Assembly: GCF_000802205.1 (NCBI RefSeq)
Contig: NZ_CP012850.1
Location: forward strand, 558,001-622,000
DNA length: 64,000 nt
Origin: Candidatus Nitrosocosmicus oleophilus
Lineage (GTDB): Archaea > Thermoproteota > Nitrososphaeria > Nitrososphaerales > Nitrososphaeraceae
Direction of reading: 5' to 3'
Below the pieces are notes generated by a model. It searched no databases, was not told where the DNA came from, and saw only the letters and a program-made list of their open reading frames with translations. Both the position numbers and the translations under genes were made by a program. Positions 54,935 through 63,942 of this stretch are shown in pieces. Numbering within the stretch: position 1 is the stretch's first letter; every line of letters starts with the position of its first letter.

Positions 54935-55411
54935 ATGACTGAAGTCAAAAAAATTCCTGATGGATATCATTCCGTCACACCTGCTCTGATTGTAAACGAT
55001 GGGTTAAAGGCTATCGAATATTATAAAAAGGTATTTGGAGCTAAACAACGAGCATGTATGATGATGCCTGATGGAAAGAAAGTTGCTCATGCCGAACTCG
55101 AAATAGGGGATTCATTAATTATGCTAGGAGATGAGTTTTTAGAGATGAAGTTCCTTTCGCCGACTACAATTGGTGGAAGCCCCGTTTCTTTGGTTTTGTA
55201 TGTTGGGGACGTAGATAAAACGTTCAATCTTGCAGTATCTGAAGGAGCAAAGGTGTTAGATCTAGTAGCAGATCAATTTTGGGGCGATAGACTTGGAAGC
55301 ATTGAGGATCCTTTTGGACATCGATGGTCAATAATGACGCACATAAAAGATCTTACCCACGAAGAAATGAAAAAGGCAGCAGAGGAGGCTTTTGCAAAGA
55401 TGTCAAAGTAA
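54935..55411 (+). CDS. VOC-family PhnB-like protein
   Basis: This 158-residue protein has the PhnB/glyoxalase pattern: GYHSVTPALIVNDGLKAIEY, YKKVFGAKQ, HAELEIGDSLIMLGDE, then QFWGDRLGSIEDPFGHRWSI near the C-terminus. PhnB-like VOC proteins are common bacterial accessory genes of unknown substrate. A C-terminal helical tail (HEEMKKAAEEAFAKM) is also typical of the subgroup. Confidence 0.92.
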   Translation: MTEVKKIPDGYHSVTPALIVNDGLKAIEYYKKVFGAKQRACMMMPDGKKVAHAELEIGDSLIMLGDEFLEMKFLSPTTIGGSPVSLVLYVGDVDKTFNLAVSEGAKVLDLVADQFWGDRLGSIEDPFGHRWSIMTHIKDLTHEEMKKAAEEAFAKMSK

Positions 55412-55513
55412 CCTTACGGTAAGTAAAATGGACTAAAATATTGTTTTTTATTATTCTCGAATATTCGCGAAAGCTTTTTCAATCAGACGGTTATTTGCAA
55501 TATAGGGAAATAT

Positions 55514-56980
55514 TTGATTACCTATCGCAATTTGATTTGTTTTATGTCAATTACATCAATTCTATTGTTGATACCCTACCTTACTGATAATTATATACTG
55601 GGACAAAATCAAGGAAACGTAAGTGGTGTTCAGACCACACAAATGTATCATTATTTTAATTCCGATGACAATGTATCAATGAATTACCCATCAACTTGGT
55701 CAGTGAATGAAACAGACATAACGCCTGAAGACAGAGTCAACCTTATCGCAGAGTTTGTATCACCGTTTGAAACCTATAATGATACTTACATTGAATACGT
55801 GCAGATAAATAGGGACGATGGAATTTTCTATGAAGCTGACCTGAACGAGTATTTAGCAGAAGCGATCAACACTTACAAAGATATCGCCAATAACTTTACA
55901 TTAATTGAATCTTCAACTTCAGACTCTCTTTCGGGTCGACCTGCTTATTCTCTGACTTTTACCGAAGTCCTCAGTGGCGAAGATGGTCGAGAACCTATTA
56001 CACTTAAAAACTTTGAAACTGGAATTTTGTTAAACAATACTGCATATTTTGTTACTTATGTTGGACAAGAGAAAAAATTTGATAGATACTTTCCTATTGT
56101 AGAACAAATGATCCACTCATTCAAGTTGCTCTTACCTGCGTCCTATGATGAAGGCCTGACACCACCTTTAGTTACAAATCTCAATACATCTGCAATTGGA
56201 TTAGAGAAATCAATAACAGGCACTAACGAAACTTCTACTACTTCTACTGGGTCTAATTTGACTAGTTCTAACCAGATTTTGCCAAATAATTTAACTAATA
56301 GTCAAATTGTACTAAAAGACAACACAACCGAGTCTGCTTCAAAGGAGGGAGAGGCGAACTTATCAACAGAAGGTCAGCTTAATAAAAGTTCCCAAGTTAA
56401 CGATACTAGAGGTAGTGAAAATGCCCAGCTGAAAAAAGATAAAACAGTAGATATTCAAATAAAAGCGACTGAGAAGGACGGCTTCTTTGGAACGGTAAGC
56501 TTTGTACCAAATGAAATTGCTGTTGATATCGGCACTAACATCGTATGGACCAACAATCACTCATCTGTACATACTGTTACTGCTGTTAACAATAATACTT
56601 TAGGAAACAACGAAACCACGATGGGAAGAGATGGAATTCCACTTTTTGATTCTGACTATATGAATACCGGTGATAATTTTTCTTACAACTTTACTCAACC
56701 TGGACGTTTTGATTACTTTGATAAAAATAATGCTAGTTTGAAAGGAGTAGTGTTTGTCAAGCAGGCACCAAGTCTGATTAATAATACTTCATCCTTGCTA
56801 CATAATGAAAATACTAGCCCATCAAGTGTCAATCCAATTTCAAATGATTTTGGTAATTCAGATAATAATAAAAGTGGAATTCTAGACAAGTTTAAAGATA
56901 TTAATAATTCTAGTACAAAGTCTAATAATGGAACTCTCTCCCAACTGGTACAATCTCTCCATCAGATCATTAACCGTTAA
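55514..56980 (+). CDS. Secreted PsbP-like plus degenerate cupredoxin protein
   Basis: This 488-residue protein starts at TTG with a signal peptide. The N-terminal domain (about 42-213) has VSMNYPSTWSV and IVEQMIHSFKLL, a PsbP-like pattern. A long Asn/Ser/Thr-rich linker follows. A cupredoxin-like domain (about 315-418) has VDIGTNIVWTNNHSSVHTVT and FSYNFTQPGRFDYF. Where blue copper proteins have Cys, His and Met ligands, this one has Asp, Asn and Leu (DYFDKNNASLKG), so type-1 copper binding is probably lost. The tail is Asn-rich and exported, and the function is unknown. Confidence 0.72.
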   Translation: MITYRNLICFMSITSILLLIPYLTDNYILGQNQGNVSGVQTTQMYHYFNSDDNVSMNYPSTWSVNETDITPEDRVNLIAEFVSPFETYNDTYIEYVQINRDDGIFYEADLNEYLAEAINTYKDIANNFTLIESSTSDSLSGRPAYSLTFTEVLSGEDGREPITLKNFETGILLNNTAYFVTYVGQEKKFDRYFPIVEQMIHSFKLLLPASYDEGLTPPLVTNLNTSAIGLEKSITGTNETSTTSTGSNLTSSNQILPNNLTNSQIVLKDNTTESASKEGEANLSTEGQLNKSSQVNDTRGSENAQLKKDKTVDIQIKATEKDGFFGTVSFVPNEIAVDIGTNIVWTNNHSSVHTVTAVNNNTLGNNETTMGRDGIPLFDSDYMNTGDNFSYNFTQPGRFDYFDKNNASLKGVVFVKQAPSLINNTSSLLHNENTSPSSVNPISNDFGNSDNNKSGILDKFKDINNSSTKSNNGTLSQLVQSLHQIINR

Positions 56981-57079
56981 CTAATGTAGCGAAGATGAGA
57001 TTAAAACTCATTTCTTGTATTCACGGACTAGAACTACTTGACAATACCGGAAGAGTATAAATAAATAGGAATATGGATG

Positions 57080-57751
57080 CTATTTACCGTATTCATCATG
57101 ACGACGAACCCAATATTGCAGAAATTCATGACCTCCTTCATCTCGACCCTTGGGAACCAGGTCGAGATAGTTGTATGTCACATTCAACATGTCTATACCA
57201 CGCGCATAAGTAGAATAGGTGTGAAAAATATGACCTATAGGGTTCTTAAAAAATACACTGACTCCTTCCTTTTCTGAAACACCTGTGTCTTGTGCAACAT
57301 AATTATAAAACGCCTCCTTCTTTGCTAATTCTTCTTGTGTAAAGGATACGTGGAAGTCGAAATTAAAATCACTGTCATAAGAAGAAACCCAATTAAAATC
57401 CCAGCCCATCCGTTTTCGGTAGGCAGCTATCTTGTTGTATGGAGCACGTGATACAGCAATCATAGTCACATCTCTTTGATTCAGGTGTATAATTATTTTA
57501 TTGAAGTTGTCGGCCCAAAAGGAACAGCTTGGACATCCTGCATCCCAACTTGGACCAAACATAAAATGATAGATTATTAGTTGACTTCTTCCATCAAAAA
57601 GTTCTGACAAAGTTTGTTTTCCATCTGATCCATCAAAGACATACTCTTTATTAACTTGAACCCATGGCAGATCTCGTCTCTCTTGATTAAGTTGATCACG
57701 CAAAATGGTAAATTCTTTTTCTTTTGCTAGTAGATCTTTACGAGCCTCCAT
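57080..57751 (-). CDS. DUF899 thioredoxin-like protein
   Basis: This 223-residue protein has the DUF899 pattern: LLAKEKEFTILRDQLNQERR, DLPWVQV, YHFMFGPSW, GCPSCSFWAD (a CxxC-like site), and a C-terminal LDLVPKGRDE. The family is thioredoxin-fold but poorly characterised. Family-like sequence (HKIVSQSEW) continues upstream of the ATG at 57751 in the same frame, yet no ATG, GTG or TTG occurs before an in-frame stop. The natural start may therefore be a rare codon, or the protein may be slightly short. Confidence 0.88.
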   Translation of the reverse strand: MEARKDLLAKEKEFTILRDQLNQERRDLPWVQVNKEYVFDGSDGKQTLSELFDGRSQLIIYHFMFGPSWDAGCPSCSFWADNFNKIIIHLNQRDVTMIAVSRAPYNKIAAYRKRMGWDFNWVSSYDSDFNFDFHVSFTQEELAKKEAFYNYVAQDTGVSEKEGVSVFFKNPIGHIFHTYSTYARGIDMLNVTYNYLDLVPKGRDEGGHEFLQYWVRRHDEYGK

Positions 57752-57899
57752 CCATTCACTTTGTGAAACAATTTTATGATTTTCCGAGATATACTTCTCT
57801 TATCATTTTTCTGTTTTTGCTCTTTTAAGGACATTGGATATATGTATGATAGATAATATTTAAACATTTAAATAACTATATAACTATTTTATTATAGTA

Positions 57900-58220
57900 A
57901 TGACAGGGTCCCTTTGGAAAGCATTAGCGGAAGATAATAGAAGGCGTATTTTATTGCTATTAAGAGAACACGAAATGTATCCTACGGAGATAGCCAAGCA
58001 CTTTGATACAACATTGGCTGCTGTATCTACCAATTTAAGAATCTTAAAGGACGCAGATCTAATAAAGGAAACTAGGGAAGGACAGAAAAAAAGATATTCA
58101 ATTAATCCTAAAACAACTATGGAAATAAAAGATTTTTTTGATAAAATGTGGGGACAAAGTCTCGAAGATCTTAAAGTGTTTGTAGAGGAAAAAAGTAATA
58201 AGGAAAAGGAAAAGAAATGA
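57900..58220 (+). CDS. ArsR-family winged-helix regulator
   Basis: This 106-residue protein begins LWKALAEDNRRRILLLLREH with the HTH EIAKHFDTTLAAVSTNLRIL and the wing LIKETREGQKKRYSIN, as in ArsR-type repressors. Cys metal ligands of arsenite sensors are missing, so the inducer is probably not a thiophilic metal. It overlaps the following AHSA1-domain gene by 4 bp (ATGA), giving a two-gene operon. This pairing is common in bacteria and archaea. Confidence 0.92.
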   Translation: MTGSLWKALAEDNRRRILLLLREHEMYPTEIAKHFDTTLAAVSTNLRILKDADLIKETREGQKKRYSINPKTTMEIKDFFDKMWGQSLEDLKVFVEEKSNKEKEKK

Positions 58221-58681
58221 TCGATAAAGATTATGACATTATTAAAAAAGATATAGTAATAAATGCATCAGTGGATAAAGTATTTTCAGCTCTAATTGAT
58301 CCTGAGCAACTAACTCAGTGGTTTCCCAACGTTGCGACCATAGAACCACGAGTTGGGGGAAAAATATTTTTTAGATTTTCAAAGGAAGTTACTAAAGAAA
58401 AAAAAGCTCATGATGTTATTGGAACAATTATTAATATCATCCCAAATAAAGAGCTGTCTCATACTTGGAACTTTACAACAAAACCTGATTACAGTAAGGA
58501 AACCATTGTTACTTGGAGACTAGATCAGATAGACAAGGATAAAACGAAATTAACTTTAGTCCATAGCGGGTTTACAAATGCAGATAGATTGCAATATGAT
58601 GAACACAATGAAGGTTGGGATTGGTATGTCAAACGACTTGAGAATTTTGTTGAGACTGATGTAAATGGGAGTAATGAATAA
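58217..58681 (+). CDS. AHSA1/SRPBCC-domain protein
   Basis: This 154-residue protein has the AHSA1-like (Bet v 1 fold) pattern: VINASVDKVFSALIDPEQLT, QWFPN, GGKIFFRF, and GWDWYVKRLENF near the end. Translation is coupled to the upstream ArsR gene by ATGA. These proteins bind small hydrophobic ligands; a role in sensing or detoxification is likely but unproven. Confidence 0.92.
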   Translation: MIDKDYDIIKKDIVINASVDKVFSALIDPEQLTQWFPNVATIEPRVGGKIFFRFSKEVTKEKKAHDVIGTIINIIPNKELSHTWNFTTKPDYSKETIVTWRLDQIDKDKTKLTLVHSGFTNADRLQYDEHNEGWDWYVKRLENFVETDVNGSNE

Positions 58682-59025
58682 TGACAAATCTGCTTCAAAG
58701 ACCCAATAAATGAGAATTTTATGTTCAATAGGTAAAGATTGATTAGGATTGTTTGGGACCCTGGTCCATCCATCCACCTATTATTGTAGGGTTTATCTAA
58801 TGTGTCATGTGTTCAAGGAAATATTGCCTACTAAAAATTTTCTCAAATCTATTATTTCTTTATAGAAATATGTGATAATAAACTAAAAAATTATTTCAGT
58901 ATGTTATTGATTAATCACATTTTTTTGTAACGACAAAATAGATCAAAAAATAAGTTAATCTTTTTCTAACTCAGGTAACAAGCTTCATATTTTATATTTA
59001 TGTTTATATTTGTGTTTAATAGCTT
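58682..59025. other. Gene-free stretch
   Basis: About 340 bp between convergent genes, AT-rich on the right. No gene is supported. Confidence 0.4.
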
Positions 59026-59547
59026 TTATTCTAAAGTGCCTACCCATTTTTTTGTGGTTTTTCTTTGTGATATCTTTTCCATTATCTCTTTAGTTCTTTC
59101 ATTCATTATCTGATTAATTTTGGTAGTAGCGTCAAGCATAGATTCTAGTTCATTGTTAGAGTAATTTGAATAAACCTTTGTCATTATCTCGTGGAGAGAA
59201 TTAAAGACGGGGAAAACCTCCTTTTCAATCCTAGACATAATCGGCTTTACATATACCAGTCGCCGGTCCTTCAAATCTCTATCCCTAATAACATATCCAC
59301 GCTTCTCTAATCTATCGATCACCCCGGTTATAGCTCCGCTTGAGAGGCCCGTGATATTAGCTAGTTGTGCACCTGTAAGTGGGGAATCTGATTTGACTAT
59401 TATGTCTAAGCACTTGTGGTCTATTGTGTTAAGATCCAATAATTCACTAATCCAGTGGTGGAACAGGACGGTCCGGCTGCTAAGTTCACGAAATTGCTTG
59501 TGCAAAAGTTCTATCAGGTTTTGACGAGATTCGTCCATGTCCTTCAT
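59026..59547 (-). CDS. MarR-family transcriptional regulator
   Basis: This 173-residue protein has the MarR winged helix: TGAQLANITGLSSGAITGVI, DRLEKRGYVIRDRDLKDRRL and VYVKP for the wing, with flanking helices for dimerisation. It is divergent from the hypothetical gene at 59651 (103 bp apart), so it may control that pair. Ligand unknown. Confidence 0.93.
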   Translation of the reverse strand: MKDMDESRQNLIELLHKQFRELSSRTVLFHHWISELLDLNTIDHKCLDIIVKSDSPLTGAQLANITGLSSGAITGVIDRLEKRGYVIRDRDLKDRRLVYVKPIMSRIEKEVFPVFNSLHEIMTKVYSNYSNNELESMLDATTKINQIMNERTKEIMEKISQRKTTKKWVGTLE

Positions 59548-59650
59548 TATACTATTGTTATGTTGATATCTTTTATCATATATGTTTAACTTCTAAAATA
59601 CTCAGAAACTAAAACATTTATATTTTGAGTAATATTATATTAATATAGTT

Positions 59651-60007
59651 ATGGAAAATAAATCAAAAATACCAAAAAAAATCCAACTAGTTTTCCCAAG
59701 GCTTAAAGAACAAGATGTACACTTACCCATGGATCTTTCACAATACAAAGACAAAAAATTTTTCGACCTGTTTGAAATAGACGTTGACGAGCTTTCGACT
59801 TGGTTTGAAGGGTTTAGGGTTGAATCTATAGAACTGTTTGTCGATAGTGTAATCAATTCAAGTGATCAAACTAAGCTGATTGTTGGAGGCAGACAAGATC
59901 AAAAAGGTATCAAGTTTCTTCTAAAGCCAAAGGACAAGGACAAGACGGTCGTCGAATCCCAACTGCACAAAAGCCAAAATTTTGGAGGGATGTCAAAAGA
60001 TGACTGA
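59651..60007 (+). CDS. Hypothetical protein co-transcribed with SnoaL-like gene
   Basis: This 118-residue soluble protein begins with a short basic tail and shows LPMDLSQYKDKKFFDLFEID and VESIELFVDSVINSS followed by KLIVGGRQDQKGIKFLLKPK. I see strand-rich elements but no named family. It overlaps the downstream SnoaL-like gene by 8 bp, and the downstream ribosome-binding site (GGAGGGA, 59984-59990) lies within it. The neighbouring divergent MarR gene suggests regulation by that protein. Confidence 0.7.
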   Translation: MENKSKIPKKIQLVFPRLKEQDVHLPMDLSQYKDKKFFDLFEIDVDELSTWFEGFRVESIELFVDSVINSSDQTKLIVGGRQDQKGIKFLLKPKDKDKTVVESQLHKSQNFGGMSKDD

Positions 60008-60455
60008 GATTGACTCAAAAGAAATACAGCAACTTTACCAAAAAAAGATATGTGGTTGGAACATCGGTGATGCTGCCAAGTTTGCAGAACCTTATTCAGA
60101 AGATGCTGATTTTATTGGGTTTGATGGAATTCATTTGGAAGGAAAGCAGCAAATAATAACTTTCCATGCAATGCTATTTGACAAATTTGTAAGGGGCACC
60201 CGCTTAGTCGGAAAGGTTAAGCACATAAGGTTCCCCACATCCACTGTCGCTATAGTTATAGGAATAAGCGGAACGATTGAGAGTGGTCATGATAGTATTA
60301 ACCCTGAAAGAAATTCTATTCATACTATAGTTGCAGTTAAGACAGGCTATAAGTGGAAATTTTCCTCTTTTCAGAACACAAGAGCCCAGTATGTAGGAAG
60401 TCCTGAAAAAATAGATGTACTAACCAATGAATTGAAACAGTTGATTCAATCTTGA
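60000..60455 (+). CDS. SnoaL/DUF4440-like (SgcJ/EcaC-type) protein
   Basis: This protein of about 151 residues starts at ATG 60000, chosen because GGAGGGA lies at a good distance upstream and the start overlaps the previous stop region. It shows IQQLYQKKICGWNIGDAAKF, DADFIGFDGIHLEGKQQI, FTGT-like VIGISGTIESG, and WKFSSFQNTRA, as in NTF2-fold SgcJ/EcaC proteins. Such proteins bind small molecules or act as accessory catalytic domains. The substrate is unknown. Confidence 0.85.
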   Translation: MTEIDSKEIQQLYQKKICGWNIGDAAKFAEPYSEDADFIGFDGIHLEGKQQIITFHAMLFDKFVRGTRLVGKVKHIRFPTSTVAIVIGISGTIESGHDSINPERNSIHTIVAVKTGYKWKFSSFQNTRAQYVGSPEKIDVLTNELKQLIQS

Positions 60456-60466
60456 GGAGAAAAAGT

Positions 60467-60556
60467 ATGAAAATAGGTGATGGTAAAGAGTTCAACAAAA
60501 TTATGCACGATTGTGCTGAGACTGTGTTTCAAAACAACATGAACCTTCCAAGCTAA
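60467..60556 (+). CDS. 29-residue small frame after the SnoaL-like gene
   Basis: ATG at 60467 follows GAGGAGA within 10 bp, a good ribosome-binding site, only 11 bp after the upstream stop. The peptide reads MKIGDGKEFNKIMHDCAETV and ends QNNMNLPS. It could be a small operon partner or a truncated gene. Confidence 0.35.
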   Translation: MKIGDGKEFNKIMHDCAETVFQNNMNLPS

Positions 60557-60794
60557 TTGTAACTCTGTCTAGTGGATGGGTGATTAGAGATGCAATTTAT
60601 ATTTTGAGTTGACCACGCTGTGATCAAAGAGGAATTTAGACATTGTAGGTAGGAGGAGGAAAAGGATGGGGGAAATGAATCTGCGTCGCTTATATATGAG
60701 GTTCCATGTCTATATGTTTAATAAAACCTACTATGGAATGAGGAATCAGCACAAAATGAAGAAAAAAATGGTTTGATGTTTATTAAACAATCCT

Positions 60795-61574
60795 TTAAGA
60801 AATCAAATTTACTGAATCTATATGAGCCCGTACAAAGAAGGATTGAGTAGGATCGCGATCAGCTCCACCGGTTATTGTCAAGCCATATGGATCCTTCCAG
60901 TTTTGCAGAATGGGAGGAATTGGAGCTGACTTTAATGAGTCATTAGAAAGTGCATTTCCTGTTTCATCATCTAATTGCCAAGAGATGTGCTTAATTGGGA
61001 TTGTATCAGATAGTGGAAGATTATTGTAACTTCTTAACAAATAGTGATCTGTGTCTCGGTTCACAAGTTCAACTAAGAAATTGACATTCTTGGGATCGGT
61101 TTTAAAAACAAATCCCCCTACATTGACTGTTATTCCAAATGCCTTTCTGTCATGTGGATAATCTCCCACAGTCTGATCCGTATTTGTATCCTTAGTTGGA
61201 AGTCTGTAAGTGTATTCGCCAGTTAATGGAGTTCCAACCTTCACATTGCCATACAATAGATTTGATCTATCGTCCATCTGTGTTACCGTTCCTGTAAAAG
61301 ATATCATTATTTGATTGGACTTTGGTTCATTAGAAGCATCGTCCAATGTAGGTACATTGTTTGTACCCTGTCCTTCCTCTGTACCCTGTCCATTATCAGC
61401 TGTAGGTACATTATTGAATCCGGTTAAATTCTGTAATCCTGGAATTTTACTTAAATCGACTCCTCCTATCGTTTGTGCATATGCTAAATCCGAATACGAA
61501 CCTAATATCCAACTAGCTGTTAATACTAATGCAATTAATAAAATAAAATGTCCTTTACAAGTTTTAATTGTCAT
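60795..61574 (-). CDS. Secreted hypothetical protein
   Basis: This 259-residue protein has a signal peptide (GHFILLIALVLTASWILG, cleavage near AYAQ), a linker with repeated NNVPT motifs, and a beta-rich domain with SFTGTVTQMDD, GEYTYRLPT and FGITVNVGGFVFK. The strand-rich C-terminal part may be a jelly-roll or beta-sandwich. No family name is certain. Confidence 0.7.
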   Translation of the reverse strand: MTIKTCKGHFILLIALVLTASWILGSYSDLAYAQTIGGVDLSKIPGLQNLTGFNNVPTADNGQGTEEGQGTNNVPTLDDASNEPKSNQIMISFTGTVTQMDDRSNLLYGNVKVGTPLTGEYTYRLPTKDTNTDQTVGDYPHDRKAFGITVNVGGFVFKTDPKNVNFLVELVNRDTDHYLLRSYNNLPLSDTIPIKHISWQLDDETGNALSNDSLKSAPIPPILQNWKDPYGLTITGGADRDPTQSFFVRAHIDSVNLIS

Positions 61575-61672
61575 ACATTTCTTATCAACTCATATGGATA
61601 TATAAAATAATTTCTTCAACTGATCTTATGTTATAGAAAAAGCCTTTATAGCAATGGAAGTAGAATCAAAAT

Positions 61673-62317
61673 ATGACAACGGTCAATAAAAAATCTCTGA
61701 TTTTTCAGTTTCTTGTTTTTACTGCTTTATTGGCTACTCTTTCAACAACTTTAATTAATTTAGACTTGGACAATAAACTTCAGAAAATTTTCGCTCAAGG
61801 TGAGGAGGAAAATTCTTTTATAAAGGACAAATCGATATTAGAAAAGCCTAATGATGACATGGTGATAGTCAAAGAGCCAAACGAAGGGGAACAGAGTCCC
61901 TTCGTAAAGGACAAATCGATATTAGAAAAGCCTAATGATGACATGGTGATAGTCAAAGAACCGCTTCCTGATGAAGACTTTGTAGAAAGTGGAGATGCTT
62001 ACTTGACTATTTCTACCATCTTTAAAGGCATTAATGATGATAATTATCGATATATACAAAACGTTGGTGTTTGTGTAGGGTCTGAATTGATAGTAAGCAA
62101 TAAAGAAATATCTGCTGTTCCTGCTTGTGCAAAACACTCTGAAAATGGTGTAAAATATACCGTCCAGGCACCAGGTAAAATATATGTATATTTATCCTAC
62201 TTGCTTGAGAATTATGCCATGGATTTAGGCTCCTCATCATGTGAAAATAGGATATTTCCAGGAGAATCTCAGTCGTGTACTCTAACTGTCACACTCAAGC
62301 CATTACCCTTTAAATAA
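61673..62317 (+). CDS. Secreted protein with a 28-residue tandem duplication
   Basis: This 214-residue protein has a signal peptide (FQFLVFTALLATLSTTLINL) and then KDKSILEKPNDDMVIVKEP twice, from a 58-bp DNA match at 61821-61878 and 61905-61962 (period 84 bp). A C-terminal domain has four Cys (VGVCVG, VPACAK, SSCENR, QSCTLT) that may form disulfides. Exported; the function is unknown. Confidence 0.68.
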   Translation: MTTVNKKSLIFQFLVFTALLATLSTTLINLDLDNKLQKIFAQGEEENSFIKDKSILEKPNDDMVIVKEPNEGEQSPFVKDKSILEKPNDDMVIVKEPLPDEDFVESGDAYLTISTIFKGINDDNYRYIQNVGVCVGSELIVSNKEISAVPACAKHSENGVKYTVQAPGKIYVYLSYLLENYAMDLGSSSCENRIFPGESQSCTLTVTLKPLPFK

Positions 62318-62594
62318 TCTCTCTTTTTTGGAGCCTAGAATCACTTCTATAAATAGTTCAGCGGACCAATGACAGAGTAAATGGAATGAGTGTTTCTTGA
62401 TATGGACAATCATCATAAGGTTTGTGGGCCAACATATGGTACATGATTTTATGAAAAAATTACAGCAATATCAACATAGATGCACTAGTCATTAATAAAT
62501 AAAAATTAAGAGATTTAGAAAATCGAATACGAGTCATAACATTTTTCAGGCTATCGTTAGCTATTGCACATAATCATTCACAGTTGGTGTACTA

Positions 62595-63251
62595 TTATCC
62601 TTCGCAACCAACACCATCGCCATCAGCATCAAGGTTATTCGGGTCATTACCTCCAACCGGGATGTTTTTCTCACCAAAGTCTTTACAATCTAAATCCTTA
62701 CCATTATTATCCAATTGATTATTATTGATACCACTAGACTCTACCTTGTCCTCATTATCTTTATTACTATTGTTTGATGAACAGCCATGCTCTTGTGCCC
62801 AATTTGAATCTGCAAATTCAGATACATCACAGAAATCTTGATAAACATCAGCAAAACCATTATCAAGTATCGCTTCATTAACGTTAACACCGTCACAATA
62901 TACAACTGCAACTGTTCGACCATAGGTAAGTCCTTGATTATTATCTGGATCTACCTCTGAATTCTTATCCAAACATTGTTCTGTCATGAAATTTTTTGCT
63001 TCATCAAATCCAGATTCATCTGTTTCTGGTGCATCTATTAATGCTAGTCTTACTGTTATTGTTTCTCCCTCTATTGTCGTTACATCAAGAGTGTCTCCAT
63101 CTATGACTTTTGTTACTGTTCCACTAAAGTTTGATGAAGTGGTAACTAAATCAGAATTTAAGGAAGTCGCCCAGACTTGATTTGAAAAGATAGTTGTTCC
63201 CAAAAAAACTAGAAATATAAATATTGTCTCATAAAATAAAAAATGACGCAA
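62595..63251 (-). CDS. Secreted thermonuclease-like (SNase) protein with excalibur domain
   Basis: This 218-residue protein has a signal peptide (IFIFLVFLGTTIFSNQVWA), an SNase domain (about 42-150) with VTKVIDGDTLDVT, VRLALIDAPETDE and YGRTVAVVYCDGVNVNEAIL, an Asn-rich linker, and a C-terminal excalibur calcium-binding motif DADGDGVGCE preceded by DCKDF. The nuclease core keeps the Asp, Arg and Glu pattern of the active family. The layout is common in secreted bacterial nucleases. Confidence 0.9.
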   Translation of the reverse strand: MRHFLFYETIFIFLVFLGTTIFSNQVWATSLNSDLVTTSSNFSGTVTKVIDGDTLDVTTIEGETITVRLALIDAPETDESGFDEAKNFMTEQCLDKNSEVDPDNNQGLTYGRTVAVVYCDGVNVNEAILDNGFADVYQDFCDVSEFADSNWAQEHGCSSNNSNKDNEDKVESSGINNNQLDNNGKDLDCKDFGEKNIPVGGNDPNNLDADGDGVGCEG

Positions 63252-63462
63252 TACTGATTATTATTATATTCGATATATAAATATACAAAAAATAGGTAGG
63301 ATTATTATACAACATCTACTTGTATAGTTTAGTTTACTTTTATATCGATGGTTTTTGTCACGGAGAATTATTGATAAATAATCATAAATCATTAAACTAT
63401 TCGTTATAAGTCTCCTATAATGAAAATGTGGTAGCCCGGATTAAGTAATCTCTAAAGAATTA

Positions 63463-63942
63463 ATGAAATATAAAAAGGATGATTTTTCATTCTTAGTGAT
63501 GTATTTAGAACAAATTTCTGCGTTCGCTCCTTTGCCTGTAAGAATAATAGCTGGAATTGCTTTTATACTCCATGGATTACCAAAATTTGAAAATTTACAA
63601 GGCACACAAGGCTTCTTTGCTTCCGTTGGCATTCCTGCAGATTTAGCTCTCTTAATAGGACTACTAGAAGTAATAGGAGGAGTATTATTGATTGTCGGAT
63701 TACTTACAAGAATAACCTCGATTCTTTTTACTATAGAAATGATTTGTGCTGTCCTTATAGTGAAAGCAGACAATAGTTTTATGGGACAAGGTGGTTTCGA
63801 AGTCGATTTGTTATTGATGTTTATTTCAATTAGTTTGTTATTATCGGGACCTGGCAGAGTATCTATCGAAAGAGATTTACTAAAACGAGAGATTTTCCCA
63901 AAAATTTCGTACAAAAAAAATGACAGTTCAGACAAAAGGTGA
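63463..63942 (+). CDS. DoxX family membrane protein
   Basis: This 159-residue protein has four hydrophobic segments and the DoxX pattern: PLPVRIIAGIAFILHGLPKF, GIPADLALLIGLLEVIGGVL and LIVGLLTRITSILF, with GQGGFEVDLLLM later. DoxX relatives are membrane proteins linked to oxidoreductases or stress. The role here is unknown. ATG at 63463 is used. Confidence 0.92.
   Translation: MKYKKDDFSFLVMYLEQISAFAPLPVRIIAGIAFILHGLPKFENLQGTQGFFASVGIPADLALLIGLLEVIGGVLLIVGLLTRITSILFTIEMICAVLIVKADNSFMGQGGFEVDLLLMFISISLLLSGPGRVSIERDLLKREIFPKISYKKNDSSDKR

Noticed and set aside
57900-58681. ArsR-AHSA1 pair as an arsenic-resistance operon
   Set aside because: The regulator lacks the Cys pair of arsenite sensors and there is no arsenite pump or reductase; the pairing is a common ArsR-SRPBCC module of unknown ligand.
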